7,724 nucleotides of DNA from Acidobacteriota bacterium (GTDB taxonomy: Bacteria > Acidobacteriota > Polarisedimenticolia > Gp22-AA2): assembly GCA_016202915.1 (NCBI GenBank), contig JACQNT010000148.1, positions 1-7,724 of the forward strand, read 5' to 3'. Positions 1 through 6,695 of the stretch are shown here, piece after piece. Under the pieces are notes generated by a model that saw nothing but the letters and a program-made list of their open reading frames with translations, had not been told where the DNA came from and searched no databases. The translations under genes and the position numbers were made by a program. Positions within the stretch are counted from its first letter, which is position 1. Each line of letters starts with the position of its first letter.

Positions 1-1
1 C

Positions 2-2650
2 GCCGCCGCCGCGGCCGTCGGCCCTCTCCCGGTCGCGGCCCTTCTGCCGCCCGACATCCCGCCCGACCAGCCGGCCTCCCTCGCGGGCCGCGCTCCCCTG
101 CCGGCCCCGGTGCTGCGCGCCATCGAAGGAGCGCTTCGCGAGGCAGGCGTCGAGCCGGTCCGGATCACGGCGAGCGTCGGGCCGTTCGAGGCCTTCGCCC
201 CCGTCTTCGAAGGCGCCGGCAGCCGCGCCGAGTCCTCCGGCGGCGCGATGCCCCCGGCCGAGGAGACGGGGATCCGCCTGCTCCTGATCGGCCTCGATGG
301 CGCCGACTGGGACCTCATCGATCCCCTGATCCGGGCGGGACGGCTCCCCAGCCTGGCGCGCCTCGTCGCGGGCGGCACGCGGGCCTCCCTGCGGTCCTAC
401 GATCCGATGATCTCGCCGCTCTTGTGGACCACGATGGCCACGGGCGTCGGCCCGGACCTGCACGGGGTGGCCGACTTCCAGGCGATCGACCCCGCGACCG
501 GCCGGCGGGTGCCGATCACGAGCCGGTTCCGGAAGGTGAAGGCGATCTGGAACATCCTCAGCGACGCCGGGAAGAGGAGCGGGTTCGTCGCCTGGTGGGC
601 CTCCTACCCGGCGGAGAAGGTCGTGGGCTTCCAGGTCTCGAACCTCGCGGCATTCGAGGTGCTCCGGCCCAGGCCCCCAGGGACGCCGGTCCCGGCCGGG
701 ATCGCCTACCCGGACGACTACCTGGCGGGGATCCGGCCTTCCCTGGCGGGCGCGGCCGACATCACCTTTGAGGAGGTGGGATCGGTGCTGCGCGTCGGAC
801 GGGCGGAGTTCGAGGCGGCGCGCGCCGAGGTGCTCCGGCCGCGGACCGCGGATGACGACAGGGAGAACCGCAAGATCGCCCAGGGGCCGGTGCCCCTGGC
901 GATCGCCATCCTGACGGGCACACGCAACTATGCCACCATCGCAGCCGATCTCGCGGCGCGCCGCCTCGACCTGACCGCCGTCTATTTCGAGGGGATCGAC
1001 ATGATGGGGCACCGCTTCCAGCACTGCCTGCCTCCCCGCATGGCGATCTGCCCCGAGGAGGACTTCCGCCGCTTCCGGGGCGCCGTCACCGCCTTTTACG
1101 CCAGGCAGGACGACGCGCTCGGCCGGGTCCTGAAGGCCGCGGGGCCGGAGACGACGGTGATGGTGGTTTCCGACCACGGCTTCAAGTCGGGGTCCGGGCG
1201 CCCCGTGGACCACCTCCCCTTCACCACGCAGCAGCCGGTCGAATGGCACGACGAGGAAGGCGTCTTCGTTCTGGCCGGTCCCGGCGCCCGGCGCGGCGAG
1301 CGCCTCGCGGGACGCGTGACGCTCTTCGACATCGCGCCGACCCTCCTGTACCTCCTGGGGCTCCCGGTCGCGGAGGAGATGCCGGGGCGGGTCGTCCTCG
1401 GGGCGATCGACCCGGAGTTCGCGCGCGCCCACCCGGCGCGGACGATCCCGTCCTATCAGCCCCTGGGCGGCCGGCCCGAGGTCGCCGCCTTGGACGCGAC
1501 GGGGGCGGCGGAGGCCGAGCAGGAACTTCTCGACAGCCTGCGGGCGCTCGGGTACATCGGCGGGGACACGGCGACCGGGGAGACGGCGCCGGCCGCCGCG
1601 ATCGCGGGCGCCGCAGGCCCTCCGCAGGCCCCGGCCGACGACACGCAGGTCTTCTACCACCGGAACCTGGCGACCTATTTCCTGAAGCGGGCCGACTACA
1701 TCCGCGCGGCGGAACAGCTCCGGATGGCCAACCAGCGGCAGAAGCTCCCCAAGAACTACCAGATGCTCGCCGAGGCCTGCGTGGGCCTGGGCAGGCAGGA
1801 CGAGGCGATCGCCGCTCTCCAGGAGGGCCTGCGGACGATCGAATCGATGGATCCGGAGTCGGTCCTCTGGATCGTGCAGCTGCGCCTCTCCTCTGCCTCT
1901 GGCCGGAGCGCGGCGATCGACGAGGTCCGGCGCTGGGCGGGGAGGACCGCATCGAAGCCGGGACTCGACGACGCGATCGCCGGTCTCCTCGTAGAAGAGA
2001 AGGACACCGCCGGAGCGGCCGGACTCTACCGCCGCTCCCTGGGCGCCGACCCCCTCCGGGCCGTCGCCGCGCAGCGCCTCTACGCCCTGGAGGGCCGGAG
2101 GAGCGCGGCGTTTCTCGAACCCCTGCTGCGGCGCGCCCTCTCCAGGGACCCGCGCATCGACGAGTACCAGAACATGCTCGGGGCGATCCTGGCCGACAGC
2201 GGGCGCCTGAGTCAGGCGCTGGAGCCGTTCCGGCGCGCGGCGGATCTCGATCCCGACAACCCGCGCTTCGCCGCCAACCTGGCGGGGGTCCTGGCCCGGC
2301 TCGGCAGGTGGCGGGAGGCGGCCACGGCCTACGAGAAGGCGGTGCTCCTGTCCCCCTCGCCGGGCAACTACATGAAACTGGGGTCGGTGTACCGGCAGCT
2401 CCGTCATCCCGGCCGGGCGCTCGCCGCCTTCGAGCGCGCGCGGGCCCTGGGGGACGCGGGAGCGGCGCCGATCCTGGGGATCGCCCTGGCGCGCGCCGAG
2501 ATGGACCAGATCCCCGAGGCCCTCGAGGCCGTCCGCGAGGGTCTCGGACGCCACCCCGGCGACAGGGCGTTGCAGACGCTCTACGACAACCTGCTCAGGC
2601 GGAGACGAAGTCCAGGATCTGCTCCTGATCGGTCTGGCTCAGGTCGATGA
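2..2650 (+). CDS. Type I phosphodiesterase / nucleotide pyrophosphatase-like protein with C-terminal TPR array (5' end outside window)
   Basis: Numbering here starts at the GTG at 110. The catalytic domain (about 56-430) has the full metal-ligand set of the alkaline phosphatase superfamily, phosphodiesterase branch: Asp63 in LIGLDGADWD, Asp297 and His301 in EGIDMMGH, Asp355-His356 in VVSDHGF and His380 before the VFVLAGPG strand. Ser102, in SPLLWTTMATG, aligns by eye with the nucleophile. A linker with LRALGYIGG (478-486) and an Ala/Pro/Gly stretch (487-511) leads to about eight TPR-like units (515-818). Such enzymes hydrolyse phosphodiesters or phosphomonoesters with two metal ions; the substrate cannot be told. 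The frame has no stop back to the left edge, keeps GC-rich third positions, and neither GTG 110 nor ATG 248 has a Shine-Dalgarno, so the true start probably lies outside. No signal peptide is visible in the part seen. The last 18 codons overlap the convergent neighbour and encode an Arg/Ser/Gly tail beyond the last TPR. Confidence 0.85.
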   Translation, partial: AAAAAVGPLPVAALLPPDIPPDQPASLAGRAPLPAPVLRAIEGALREAGVEPVRITASVGPFEAFAPVFEGAGSRAESSGGAMPPAEETGIRLLLIGLDGADWDLIDPLIRAGRLPSLARLVAGGTRASLRSYDPMISPLLWTTMATGVGPDLHGVADFQAIDPATGRRVPITSRFRKVKAIWNILSDAGKRSGFVAWWASYPAEKVVGFQVSNLAAFEVLRPRPPGTPVPAGIAYPDDYLAGIRPSLAGAADITFEEVGSVLRVGRAEFEAARAEVLRPRTADDDRENRKIAQGPVPLAIAILTGTRNYATIAADLAARRLDLTAVYFEGIDMMGHRFQHCLPPRMAICPEEDFRRFRGAVTAFYARQDDALGRVLKAAGPETTVMVVSDHGFKSGSGRPVDHLPFTTQQPVEWHDEEGVFVLAGPGARRGERLAGRVTLFDIAPTLLYLLGLPVAEEMPGRVVLGAIDPEFARAHPARTIPSYQPLGGRPEVAALDATGAAEAEQELLDSLRALGYIGGDTATGETAPAAAIAGAAGPPQAPADDTQVFYHRNLATYFLKRADYIRAAEQLRMANQRQKLPKNYQMLAEACVGLGRQDEAIAALQEGLRTIESMDPESVLWIVQLRLSSASGRSAAIDEVRRWAGRTASKPGLDDAIAGLLVEEKDTAGAAGLYRRSLGADPLRAVAAQRLYALEGRRSAAFLEPLLRRALSRDPRIDEYQNMLGAILADSGRLSQALEPFRRAADLDPDNPRFAANLAGVLARLGRWREAATAYEKAVLLSPSPGNYMKLGSVYRQLRHPGRALAAFERARALGDAGAAPILGIALARAEMDQIPEALEAVREGLGRHPGDRALQTLYDNLLRRRRSPGSAPDRSGSGR

Positions 2651-3272
2651 AGCGGATCCCGGCCTCGTGGGCCCCGGCCGCGCCCCGGGCGGCGTGGATC
2701 GCTTCTCCGTTCACCTTCACCTGCCAGCGGCTCCGCGGCAGGTAGAACTCCAGCTGCAGGACCGAGCCGACCGCGACCGGCGCCGGCGTCTCCAGCAGCA
2801 TCCCCTGGACGCTCAGGTTCCTGGCCAGGCCGACGACCTGGCCTGTCCCCGGGCGTCCGGCGACGTCGAACACGACGGTGATGCGCGCCGCCTGGCGCTG
2901 CCTGATGGCCAGGACGCGGGCGACCATCCCGAGCAGCTCGTCCGGCTTCGCCGGCTTCACCACGAACTCGGTGCACCCGGCCTTCCGGCAGCGCTCCCTG
3001 GCCCGCGGCGAATCGGTGGCGCTCATGATGATGATCGGCGTCTCAGCCAGGGCGGGAATCCGGCGCATCGCGGCGCAGGCGTCCGCCCCGTCCATCTCCG
3101 GCATCTCCAGGTCGAGCAGCACCAGGCCGGGCGACCGCCCCCCGGCGAGGGCCACCGCCTCCTTCCCGGAAGCGGCCGTCAGGACATCGAAGCCGCCGCG
3201 CATCAGGTAACTCTTCTCAATCTCGAGGAAGAGCTTGAGATCGTCGGCGATCAGAACGGTGATTTTCGCCAA
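2595..3272 (-). CDS. Two-domain response regulator: receiver (REC) plus PilZ
   Basis: The 225-residue protein has a CheY-like receiver (about 3-122) and a PilZ domain (about 126-222). Receiver landmarks are all present: acidic pair Asp10-Asp11, phospho-acceptor Asp54 in VLLDLEMPEMDG, Ser84 in IIMSAT and Lys106 in VVKPAKP. The PilZ part keeps both cyclic-di-GMP signature elements, RxxxR (Arg126-Arg130) and NxSxxG (Asn152, Ser154, Gly157), so nucleotide binding is likely though unproven. It has no DNA-binding or catalytic output domain, so it probably acts by protein-protein contact, as REC-PilZ proteins do in motility or surface behaviour in other bacteria. The start is a TTG with GGAG eight bases upstream. 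It lies 57 bp after moeA on the same strand, so may be the last gene of the cluster. Its 3' end overlaps the convergent phosphodiesterase gene by 56 bp. No cognate kinase is in the window. Confidence 0.88.
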   Translation of the reverse strand: MAKITVLIADDLKLFLEIEKSYLMRGGFDVLTAASGKEAVALAGGRSPGLVLLDLEMPEMDGADACAAMRRIPALAETPIIIMSATDSPRARERCRKAGCTEFVVKPAKPDELLGMVARVLAIRQRQAARITVVFDVAGRPGTGQVVGLARNLSVQGMLLETPAPVAVGSVLQLEFYLPRSRWQVKVNGEAIHAARGAAGAHEAGIRFIDLSQTDQEQILDFVSA

Positions 3273-3284
3273 GGCTCCCTCTCC
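3273..3284 (-). promoter_or_regulatory. Ribosome binding site selecting the TTG start of the REC-PilZ gene
   Basis: On the minus strand GGAG (3284-3281) lies eight bases before TTG (3272-3270). A second match, GGGAG (3279-3275), is only two bases away and probably too close to work. No ATG or GTG start fits better: translation from this TTG gives AKITVLIADD, the normal beginning of a receiver domain, with the acidic pair at residues 10-11. Confidence 0.6.
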
Positions 3285-3329
3285 ACCCGGCGTGACCCGG
3301 TCCGCGCGCCGGCGGCCGGTTCGCCTGAT

Positions 3330-4562
3330 TCAGCGATCGGCGAAATCCTCCAGGAGAAGGATGTCGATCGCGTCTCCGGACTGCATGGATGCGACCTCCG
3401 CGGGGACGACCGCCAGGGCGTTGCCCCGGGCGCAGGACACGAAATCGGCGGAGCCGCTCGTCGGCAGGATCTCGGCGACGCATCCGCCTTCCGACAGGCG
3501 CGCCCTCGTCTGGTAATACCCCGTGCGCCCCGGCCGCTGCCGCACCGCCCCGCGCAGGATGCCGCGCACCGGCGCGGGGGACGGGTCGGCGAAGCCTATC
3601 ATCTTTCGGATCGCGGGCCGGCCGAAGACCTGGAAGATGACGTAGGTCGAAACGGGGTTCCCCGGGCAGCCGAATACCAGCGTCCTGTCCCGCGTGCCGA
3701 ACGTGAACGGCCTGCCGGGCTTGATGGCCACCCTGTCGAACAGGATCTCGACCCCGAGGGAGCGCAGCGTCTCGCCCACCAGGTCGTAGGCCCCCATCGA
3801 GACGCCGCCGGAGAGTGCCAGGATATCGCCCTCCAGGCCCCGCTCGATCGCCGCCCCCAGCGCCTCCCTCCGGTCGCCGACGATCCCCAGGTCGCGCACC
3901 GTCGCTCCGGCCTGCCGCGCCAGGGCCAGGAGGAGCGGCCCGTTGCTGTTGCGGATCCGCCCGGGCGACGGCGAACGATCGGGCTCGACCAGCTCGTCCC
4001 CCGTCGCCAGCACGGCCAGGCTCGGGCGGCGGCCCACCCTGGCGCGCGTCCGGCCGCAGGCGGCCAGCACGCCGATCTCCGCCGGTCCGAGGAGATCGCC
4101 CGGGCTCAGCAGGACCTCCCCCCGCCGCGCGTCGCCCCCGCGGCGGGCCACGTTGTCTCCGCTCCGGACCGCCGCCTTCGCCAGCACCGCGCCGGGATCA
4201 CCGGGGACCGGCTCCGAGTCTTCCACGATCAACACGGCGTCGGAGGCGGGCGGGAGCGGCGCCCCCGTCATGATGCGCGAGGCGCAGGCCGGCTGGAGGG
4301 GGCGCAGGCGGGCGGGGTCGCTCCCGGCGGCGATCTCCTCCAGGACGCGCAGCTTCCGGGGCGCCGCCGCCACGTCGGCCGCGATCACAGCGTAGCCGTC
4401 CATCAGCGACTTGTCGAAGGGGGGGTAGTCCGCGTCGGCCCGCACCTCCTCCTGGAGGATCCGGCCCACCGCCTCGAGGCAGGGGACATCCTCCGGCGGG
4501 AGCGCGGGCGCCACCCGCAGAACCGACTCCAGGGCCTCACCGACGGTCAGCGCCTTCTTCAT
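3330..4562 (-). CDS. moeA: Molybdopterin molybdenumtransferase MoeA
   Basis: This 410-residue protein has the usual MoeA length (about 400-410) and domain order. MoeA inserts molybdate into adenylylated molybdopterin, completing molybdenum cofactor in the cytoplasm. Visible family motifs: PFDKSLMDGYAV (48-59), RIMTGAPLP (96-104), GDNVARRGGD (135-144), the MoCF-biosynthesis (MogA-like) domain with LATGDEL (185-191), ALSGGVSMGAYD (249-260), KPGRPFTFG (281-289) and GCPGNPVS (298-305), then a C-terminal beta domain (about 330-405). The ATG overlaps the prmC stop in an ATGA junction, and no Shine-Dalgarno precedes it, so translation is probably coupled to prmC. No other molybdenum cofactor gene or molybdoenzyme is visible nearby. 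A role other than molybdenum insertion, for example tungsten insertion, cannot be excluded, because MoeA paralogues are hard to separate by eye. Confidence 0.93.
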   Translation of the reverse strand: MKKALTVGEALESVLRVAPALPPEDVPCLEAVGRILQEEVRADADYPPFDKSLMDGYAVIAADVAAAPRKLRVLEEIAAGSDPARLRPLQPACASRIMTGAPLPPASDAVLIVEDSEPVPGDPGAVLAKAAVRSGDNVARRGGDARRGEVLLSPGDLLGPAEIGVLAACGRTRARVGRRPSLAVLATGDELVEPDRSPSPGRIRNSNGPLLLALARQAGATVRDLGIVGDRREALGAAIERGLEGDILALSGGVSMGAYDLVGETLRSLGVEILFDRVAIKPGRPFTFGTRDRTLVFGCPGNPVSTYVIFQVFGRPAIRKMIGFADPSPAPVRGILRGAVRQRPGRTGYYQTRARLSEGGCVAEILPTSGSADFVSCARGNALAVVPAEVASMQSGDAIDILLLEDFADR

Positions 4563-5467
4563 CGAGAGAGCACGGCGGGCGCGGCGGCGCGCGCGACGAG
4601 GACCCTGGGAATGCCGGCGAGATCCGCCTCGACCCCCACCACGGTCAGAGGCGGGCGGATGTACGTCTCCCGCAGCTCCTGTTCCTGCCCGAGGCCGAAC
4701 TCCACGATCAGGTGTCCGGTCTTCTTCAGAAAGGCGGCCGCTTCCGCGGCGATCCGGCGATGGACGTCGAGGCCGTCCGCGCCCGCCACGAGGGCCGCGC
4801 GCGGCTCGTGATCCCTCACCTCCGGCTGCAGGCCCGGCACGTCCCTCTCGGGGACGTAGGGAGGATTGCTCAGGATGAAGTCGGCGCGGCCCTCCAGCCC
4901 GCGGCCCCGAAACGCTTCGAAGAGATCGCCCCGATGGAAGTGGATCCGATCGGCGACTCCGTGGGCTGCGGCGTTCCGGGCGGCGACGCCGAGGGCCTCC
5001 TCCGAGATGTCGCTGGCGTGGACGCGCGCGCGCGGCGCTTCCCGCGCCACCGCGATCGCCAGACAGCCGCTCCCGGTGCCGACGTCCAGGACGAGCGGGT
5101 CGGGGCGGTCGTTGATCCTCAGGAACGTCGTCACCAGGAGCTCGCTCTCGGGGCGGGGGATCAGGACGGCCGGCGTGACGCGGATCTTCAGCGACCAGAA
5201 CTCCTGGAATCCCGTGAGGTGCTGGAGCGGCGTCCGGGCCGCCCTTCGGCCCACCCGATCGAGGTAGAGACGCCCCTCCTCGGGCCGGACCGGGCGGTCG
5301 GGATGGAGGTGCAGGCTCACCCGCTCCACGCCCAGCACATGGGCGAGCAGGATCTCGGAGTCCAGGGCGGCGCCGGCGAGACCCGACCTCTCGAGGATCT
5401 CCCTTCCCGCGCGCGCCAGGGAGGCGACGCTCGGGCCGGTCAGGCGCGCTTCCGCCGGGTCAGACAC
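4559..5467 (-). CDS. prmC: Peptide chain release factor N5-glutamine methyltransferase PrmC (HemK)
   Basis: This SAM-dependent methyltransferase modifies the glutamine of the release-factor GGQ loop, which raises the efficiency of peptidyl-tRNA hydrolysis. The 302-residue length is slightly above the usual 275-290. An N-terminal helical release-factor-binding domain (about 12-90) ends in PLQHLTG (80-86). It is followed by VLIPRPESELLV (101-112), SAM motif I VLDVGTGSGCLAIA (126-139), an acidic residue ending the next strand in ASDIS (151-155) and the catalytic NPPYV (201-205) that contacts the substrate glutamine. The start chosen is the GTG at 5467, inside the end of prfA, giving an 8-bp overlap (GTGTCTGA). 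A GAGG lies only three bases upstream, so coupling to prfA translation is more likely than independent initiation. Its substrate RF1 is encoded immediately upstream, a very common pairing. Confidence 0.95.
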   Translation of the reverse strand: MSDPAEARLTGPSVASLARAGREILERSGLAGAALDSEILLAHVLGVERVSLHLHPDRPVRPEEGRLYLDRVGRRAARTPLQHLTGFQEFWSLKIRVTPAVLIPRPESELLVTTFLRINDRPDPLVLDVGTGSGCLAIAVAREAPRARVHASDISEEALGVAARNAAAHGVADRIHFHRGDLFEAFRGRGLEGRADFILSNPPYVPERDVPGLQPEVRDHEPRAALVAGADGLDVHRRIAAEAAAFLKKTGHLIVEFGLGQEQELRETYIRPPLTVVGVEADLAGIPRVLVARAAAPAVLSR

Positions 5468-6530
5468 GCACCTCTTCTTTGAGCTGCTCCGCCTGGTAGT
5501 GGGCCAGAAGCGGCTCGATGAGCGGGTCGAGATCCCCCTCCAGGATGTCCGGCAGGCGGTGGATCGCGAGGTTCAACCGGTGATCGGTGAGCCTGTTCTG
5601 GGGGAAGTTGTAGGTGCGGATCTTCTCCGAGCGCTCCCCCGTCCCGACCTGGCTCCGGCGGTTCTGCGCGATGGCCTCCCGCTGTTTCTGGACTTCCAGA
5701 TCAAGGAGGCGCGAGCGCAGCACCTTCATCGCCCGGGCCTTGTTCTTGTGCTGCGAGCGCTCGTCCTGGCACTGCACGACGAGCCCGGTCGGCAGGTGGG
5801 TGATGCGGATGGCCGAGTAGGTCGTGTTGACCCCCTGGCCGCCGGGTCCGGTGGCGCAGAAGGTGTCGATCCTCAGATCTTTCTCGTTCACCTGGACCTG
5901 GATGTCGTCGGCCTCCGGCAGCACCGCCACCGTGGCGGTGGACGTGTGGATGCGCCCCGACGCCTCCGTGGCGGGCACCCTCTGGACCCGGTGGACTCCG
6001 CTCTCGTGCTTCAGGCGGCTGTACACCTGGCGCCCGCTGATCAGGGCGATGGCCTCCTTGATCCCTCCCAGCCCGCTGCTGCTCAGGTTCAGGACCTCGA
6101 TCTGCCAGCCGCGTCTCTCCGCGTAGCGGCTGTACATCCGGAACAGCTCGGAGGCGAACAGCGACGCCTCCTCGCCGCCGGTGCCGGCGCGGATCTCCAG
6201 GATGACGTTCTTCTCGTCGTTGGGATCCTTCGCGAGGAGCAGCGCGCGGAGCTCGGCGAGGAGCACCTCGCCGCGCGCCTCAAGGAGCTGCAGCTCCTCC
6301 CGGGCCATGGAGCGCATCTCCTCGTCGTCCATGAGCGCCCGGGACTCCCGGATCTGCCGCAGGACCTCCTTGTACTCGCGGTACTTCACGACGGTCTTTT
6401 CGAGCTCGGCGTAGCTCTTGGCGGTCTGGCGGTAGCGCTCCTGGTCCGACACGAGCGCCGGGTCGCTCATGAGGAGAGCGAGCTGCTCGAACTTCTGCTC
6501 GAGACCGGCGAGACGGTCCAGAATCTCCAT
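5460..6530 (-). CDS. prfA: Peptide chain release factor 1 (RF1)
   Basis: RF1 recognises UAA and UAG stop codons in the ribosomal A site and triggers release of the peptide. The 356-residue protein matches the usual length (E. coli RF1 is 360). The PAT tripeptide that reads the stop codon is at 186-188 within RVPATEASGRIHTS, which identifies RF1 rather than RF2. The GGQ catalytic motif is at 230-232 in GPGGQGVNTT; Gln232 is the expected PrmC target. The N-terminal coiled region is at about 1-100. The ATG at 6530 has GGGAG eight bases upstream and gives the canonical start MEILDRLAGLEQKFEQL. The frame stays open to 6626, with another ATG at 6560, but that extension is Arg/Pro-rich and lacks a good Shine-Dalgarno. 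The gene's own stop is TGA, which RF1 does not read. Confidence 0.97.
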   Translation of the reverse strand: MEILDRLAGLEQKFEQLALLMSDPALVSDQERYRQTAKSYAELEKTVVKYREYKEVLRQIRESRALMDDEEMRSMAREELQLLEARGEVLLAELRALLLAKDPNDEKNVILEIRAGTGGEEASLFASELFRMYSRYAERRGWQIEVLNLSSSGLGGIKEAIALISGRQVYSRLKHESGVHRVQRVPATEASGRIHTSTATVAVLPEADDIQVQVNEKDLRIDTFCATGPGGQGVNTTYSAIRITHLPTGLVVQCQDERSQHKNKARAMKVLRSRLLDLEVQKQREAIAQNRRSQVGTGERSEKIRTYNFPQNRLTDHRLNLAIHRLPDILEGDLDPLIEPLLAHYQAEQLKEEVRV

Positions 6531-6538
6531 GGTGGTGG

Positions 6539-6582
6539 CTCCCGGTCTGGAATTTACCATCGCCCGGCGCGGGTTTCCAGAC
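6539..6582 (-). promoter_or_regulatory. prfA leader: Shine-Dalgarno abutted by an 8-bp inverted repeat
   Basis: On the minus strand GTCTGGAA (6582-6575) and TTCCAGAC (6552-6545) are exact reverse complements separated by 22 bases. The downstream arm ends one base before the prfA Shine-Dalgarno GGGAG (6543-6539). The loop contains a smaller CCCG-CGC-CGGG hairpin and an upstream in-frame ATG (6560). In mRNA the stem could affect access of ribosomes to the prfA start. The inverted repeat is directly visible; the regulatory role is inference. Confidence 0.4.
6551..6579 (-). promoter_or_regulatory. Weak sigma-70-like promoter candidate before prfA
   Basis: On the minus strand TGGAAA (6579-6574, four of six matches to TTGACA) is separated by 17 bases from TAAATT (6556-6551, four of six matches to TATAAT), which is preceded by an extended -10 TGG. 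In GC-rich surroundings this AT island stands out. If used, transcription would begin close to 6544 and leave only a very short leader before the prfA start. It overlaps the inverted repeat, so the two readings compete. Confidence 0.22.
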
Positions 6583-6621
6583 GTTTCACGCCGGCGCGGT
6601 CCGCGCCGGAGCGGTCCGCTC
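6564..6621. repeat. Cluster of palindromes and repeats in the rpmE-prfA spacer
   Basis: Positions 6591-6609 form a perfect palindrome, CCGGCGCGG-T-CCGCGCCGG. A second palindrome, GAGCGG-T-CCGCTC, shares its edge at 6609-6621. GCGGTCCGC is therefore repeated directly at 6596-6604 and 6611-6619. A further copy of the left arm CCGGCGCGG sits at 6564-6572, so it could pair with 6601-6609 instead. No T-run follows on either strand, so this is not a standard intrinsic terminator. It could be an mRNA processing or stability element, or a protein-binding site. Confidence 0.5.
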
Positions 6622-6695
6622 GGCACGTCCCGGCGGCCGCGTGGACTGCCTGCGATGGCTGGAGCGGTCGGGGGATCCTCGCGAGGCGGCGCGGA

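Noticed and set aside
2..247. GTG at 110 or ATG at 248 as the start of the phosphodiesterase gene
   Set aside because: Neither has a Shine-Dalgarno, and the upstream frame remains open with coding-like third positions to the window edge. ATG 248 remains a weak alternative.
1221..1952. A 243-codon minus-strand open frame
   Set aside because: The composition is almost entirely Arg, Pro, Ser, Gly and Ala, it has no domain, and it lies antisense to a well-supported gene.
1243..2628. A 461-codon open frame on the plus strand within the phosphodiesterase-TPR gene
   Set aside because: It is a shadow frame of low complexity (Arg/Gly/Pro). The main frame carries catalytic motifs and TPRs over the same stretch.
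3285..3300. Direct repeat ACCCGG spaced by four bases in the moeA/REC-PilZ gap
   Set aside because: A six-base repeat of G and C is expected by chance at this composition, and nothing else supports an operator.
2667..4811. A 714-codon open frame on the plus strand, antisense to the REC-PilZ gene, moeA and the end of prmC
   Set aside because: GC-rich coding DNA produces long stop-free antisense frames. The translation is Arg/Gly/Pro/His-rich with no recognisable domain, while the minus strand carries clear conserved proteins throughout.
6591..6609. Intrinsic terminator after rpmE
   Set aside because: The 19-bp palindrome is strong, but neither strand has a following run of T. A single-base centre also means the real loop would open part of the stem.
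6531..6626. N-terminal extension of RF1 up to position 6626 or the ATG at 6560
   Set aside because: The ATG at 6530 has a well-spaced GGGAG and gives the canonical RF1 start. The extension is Arg/Pro-rich and overlaps the palindromes.
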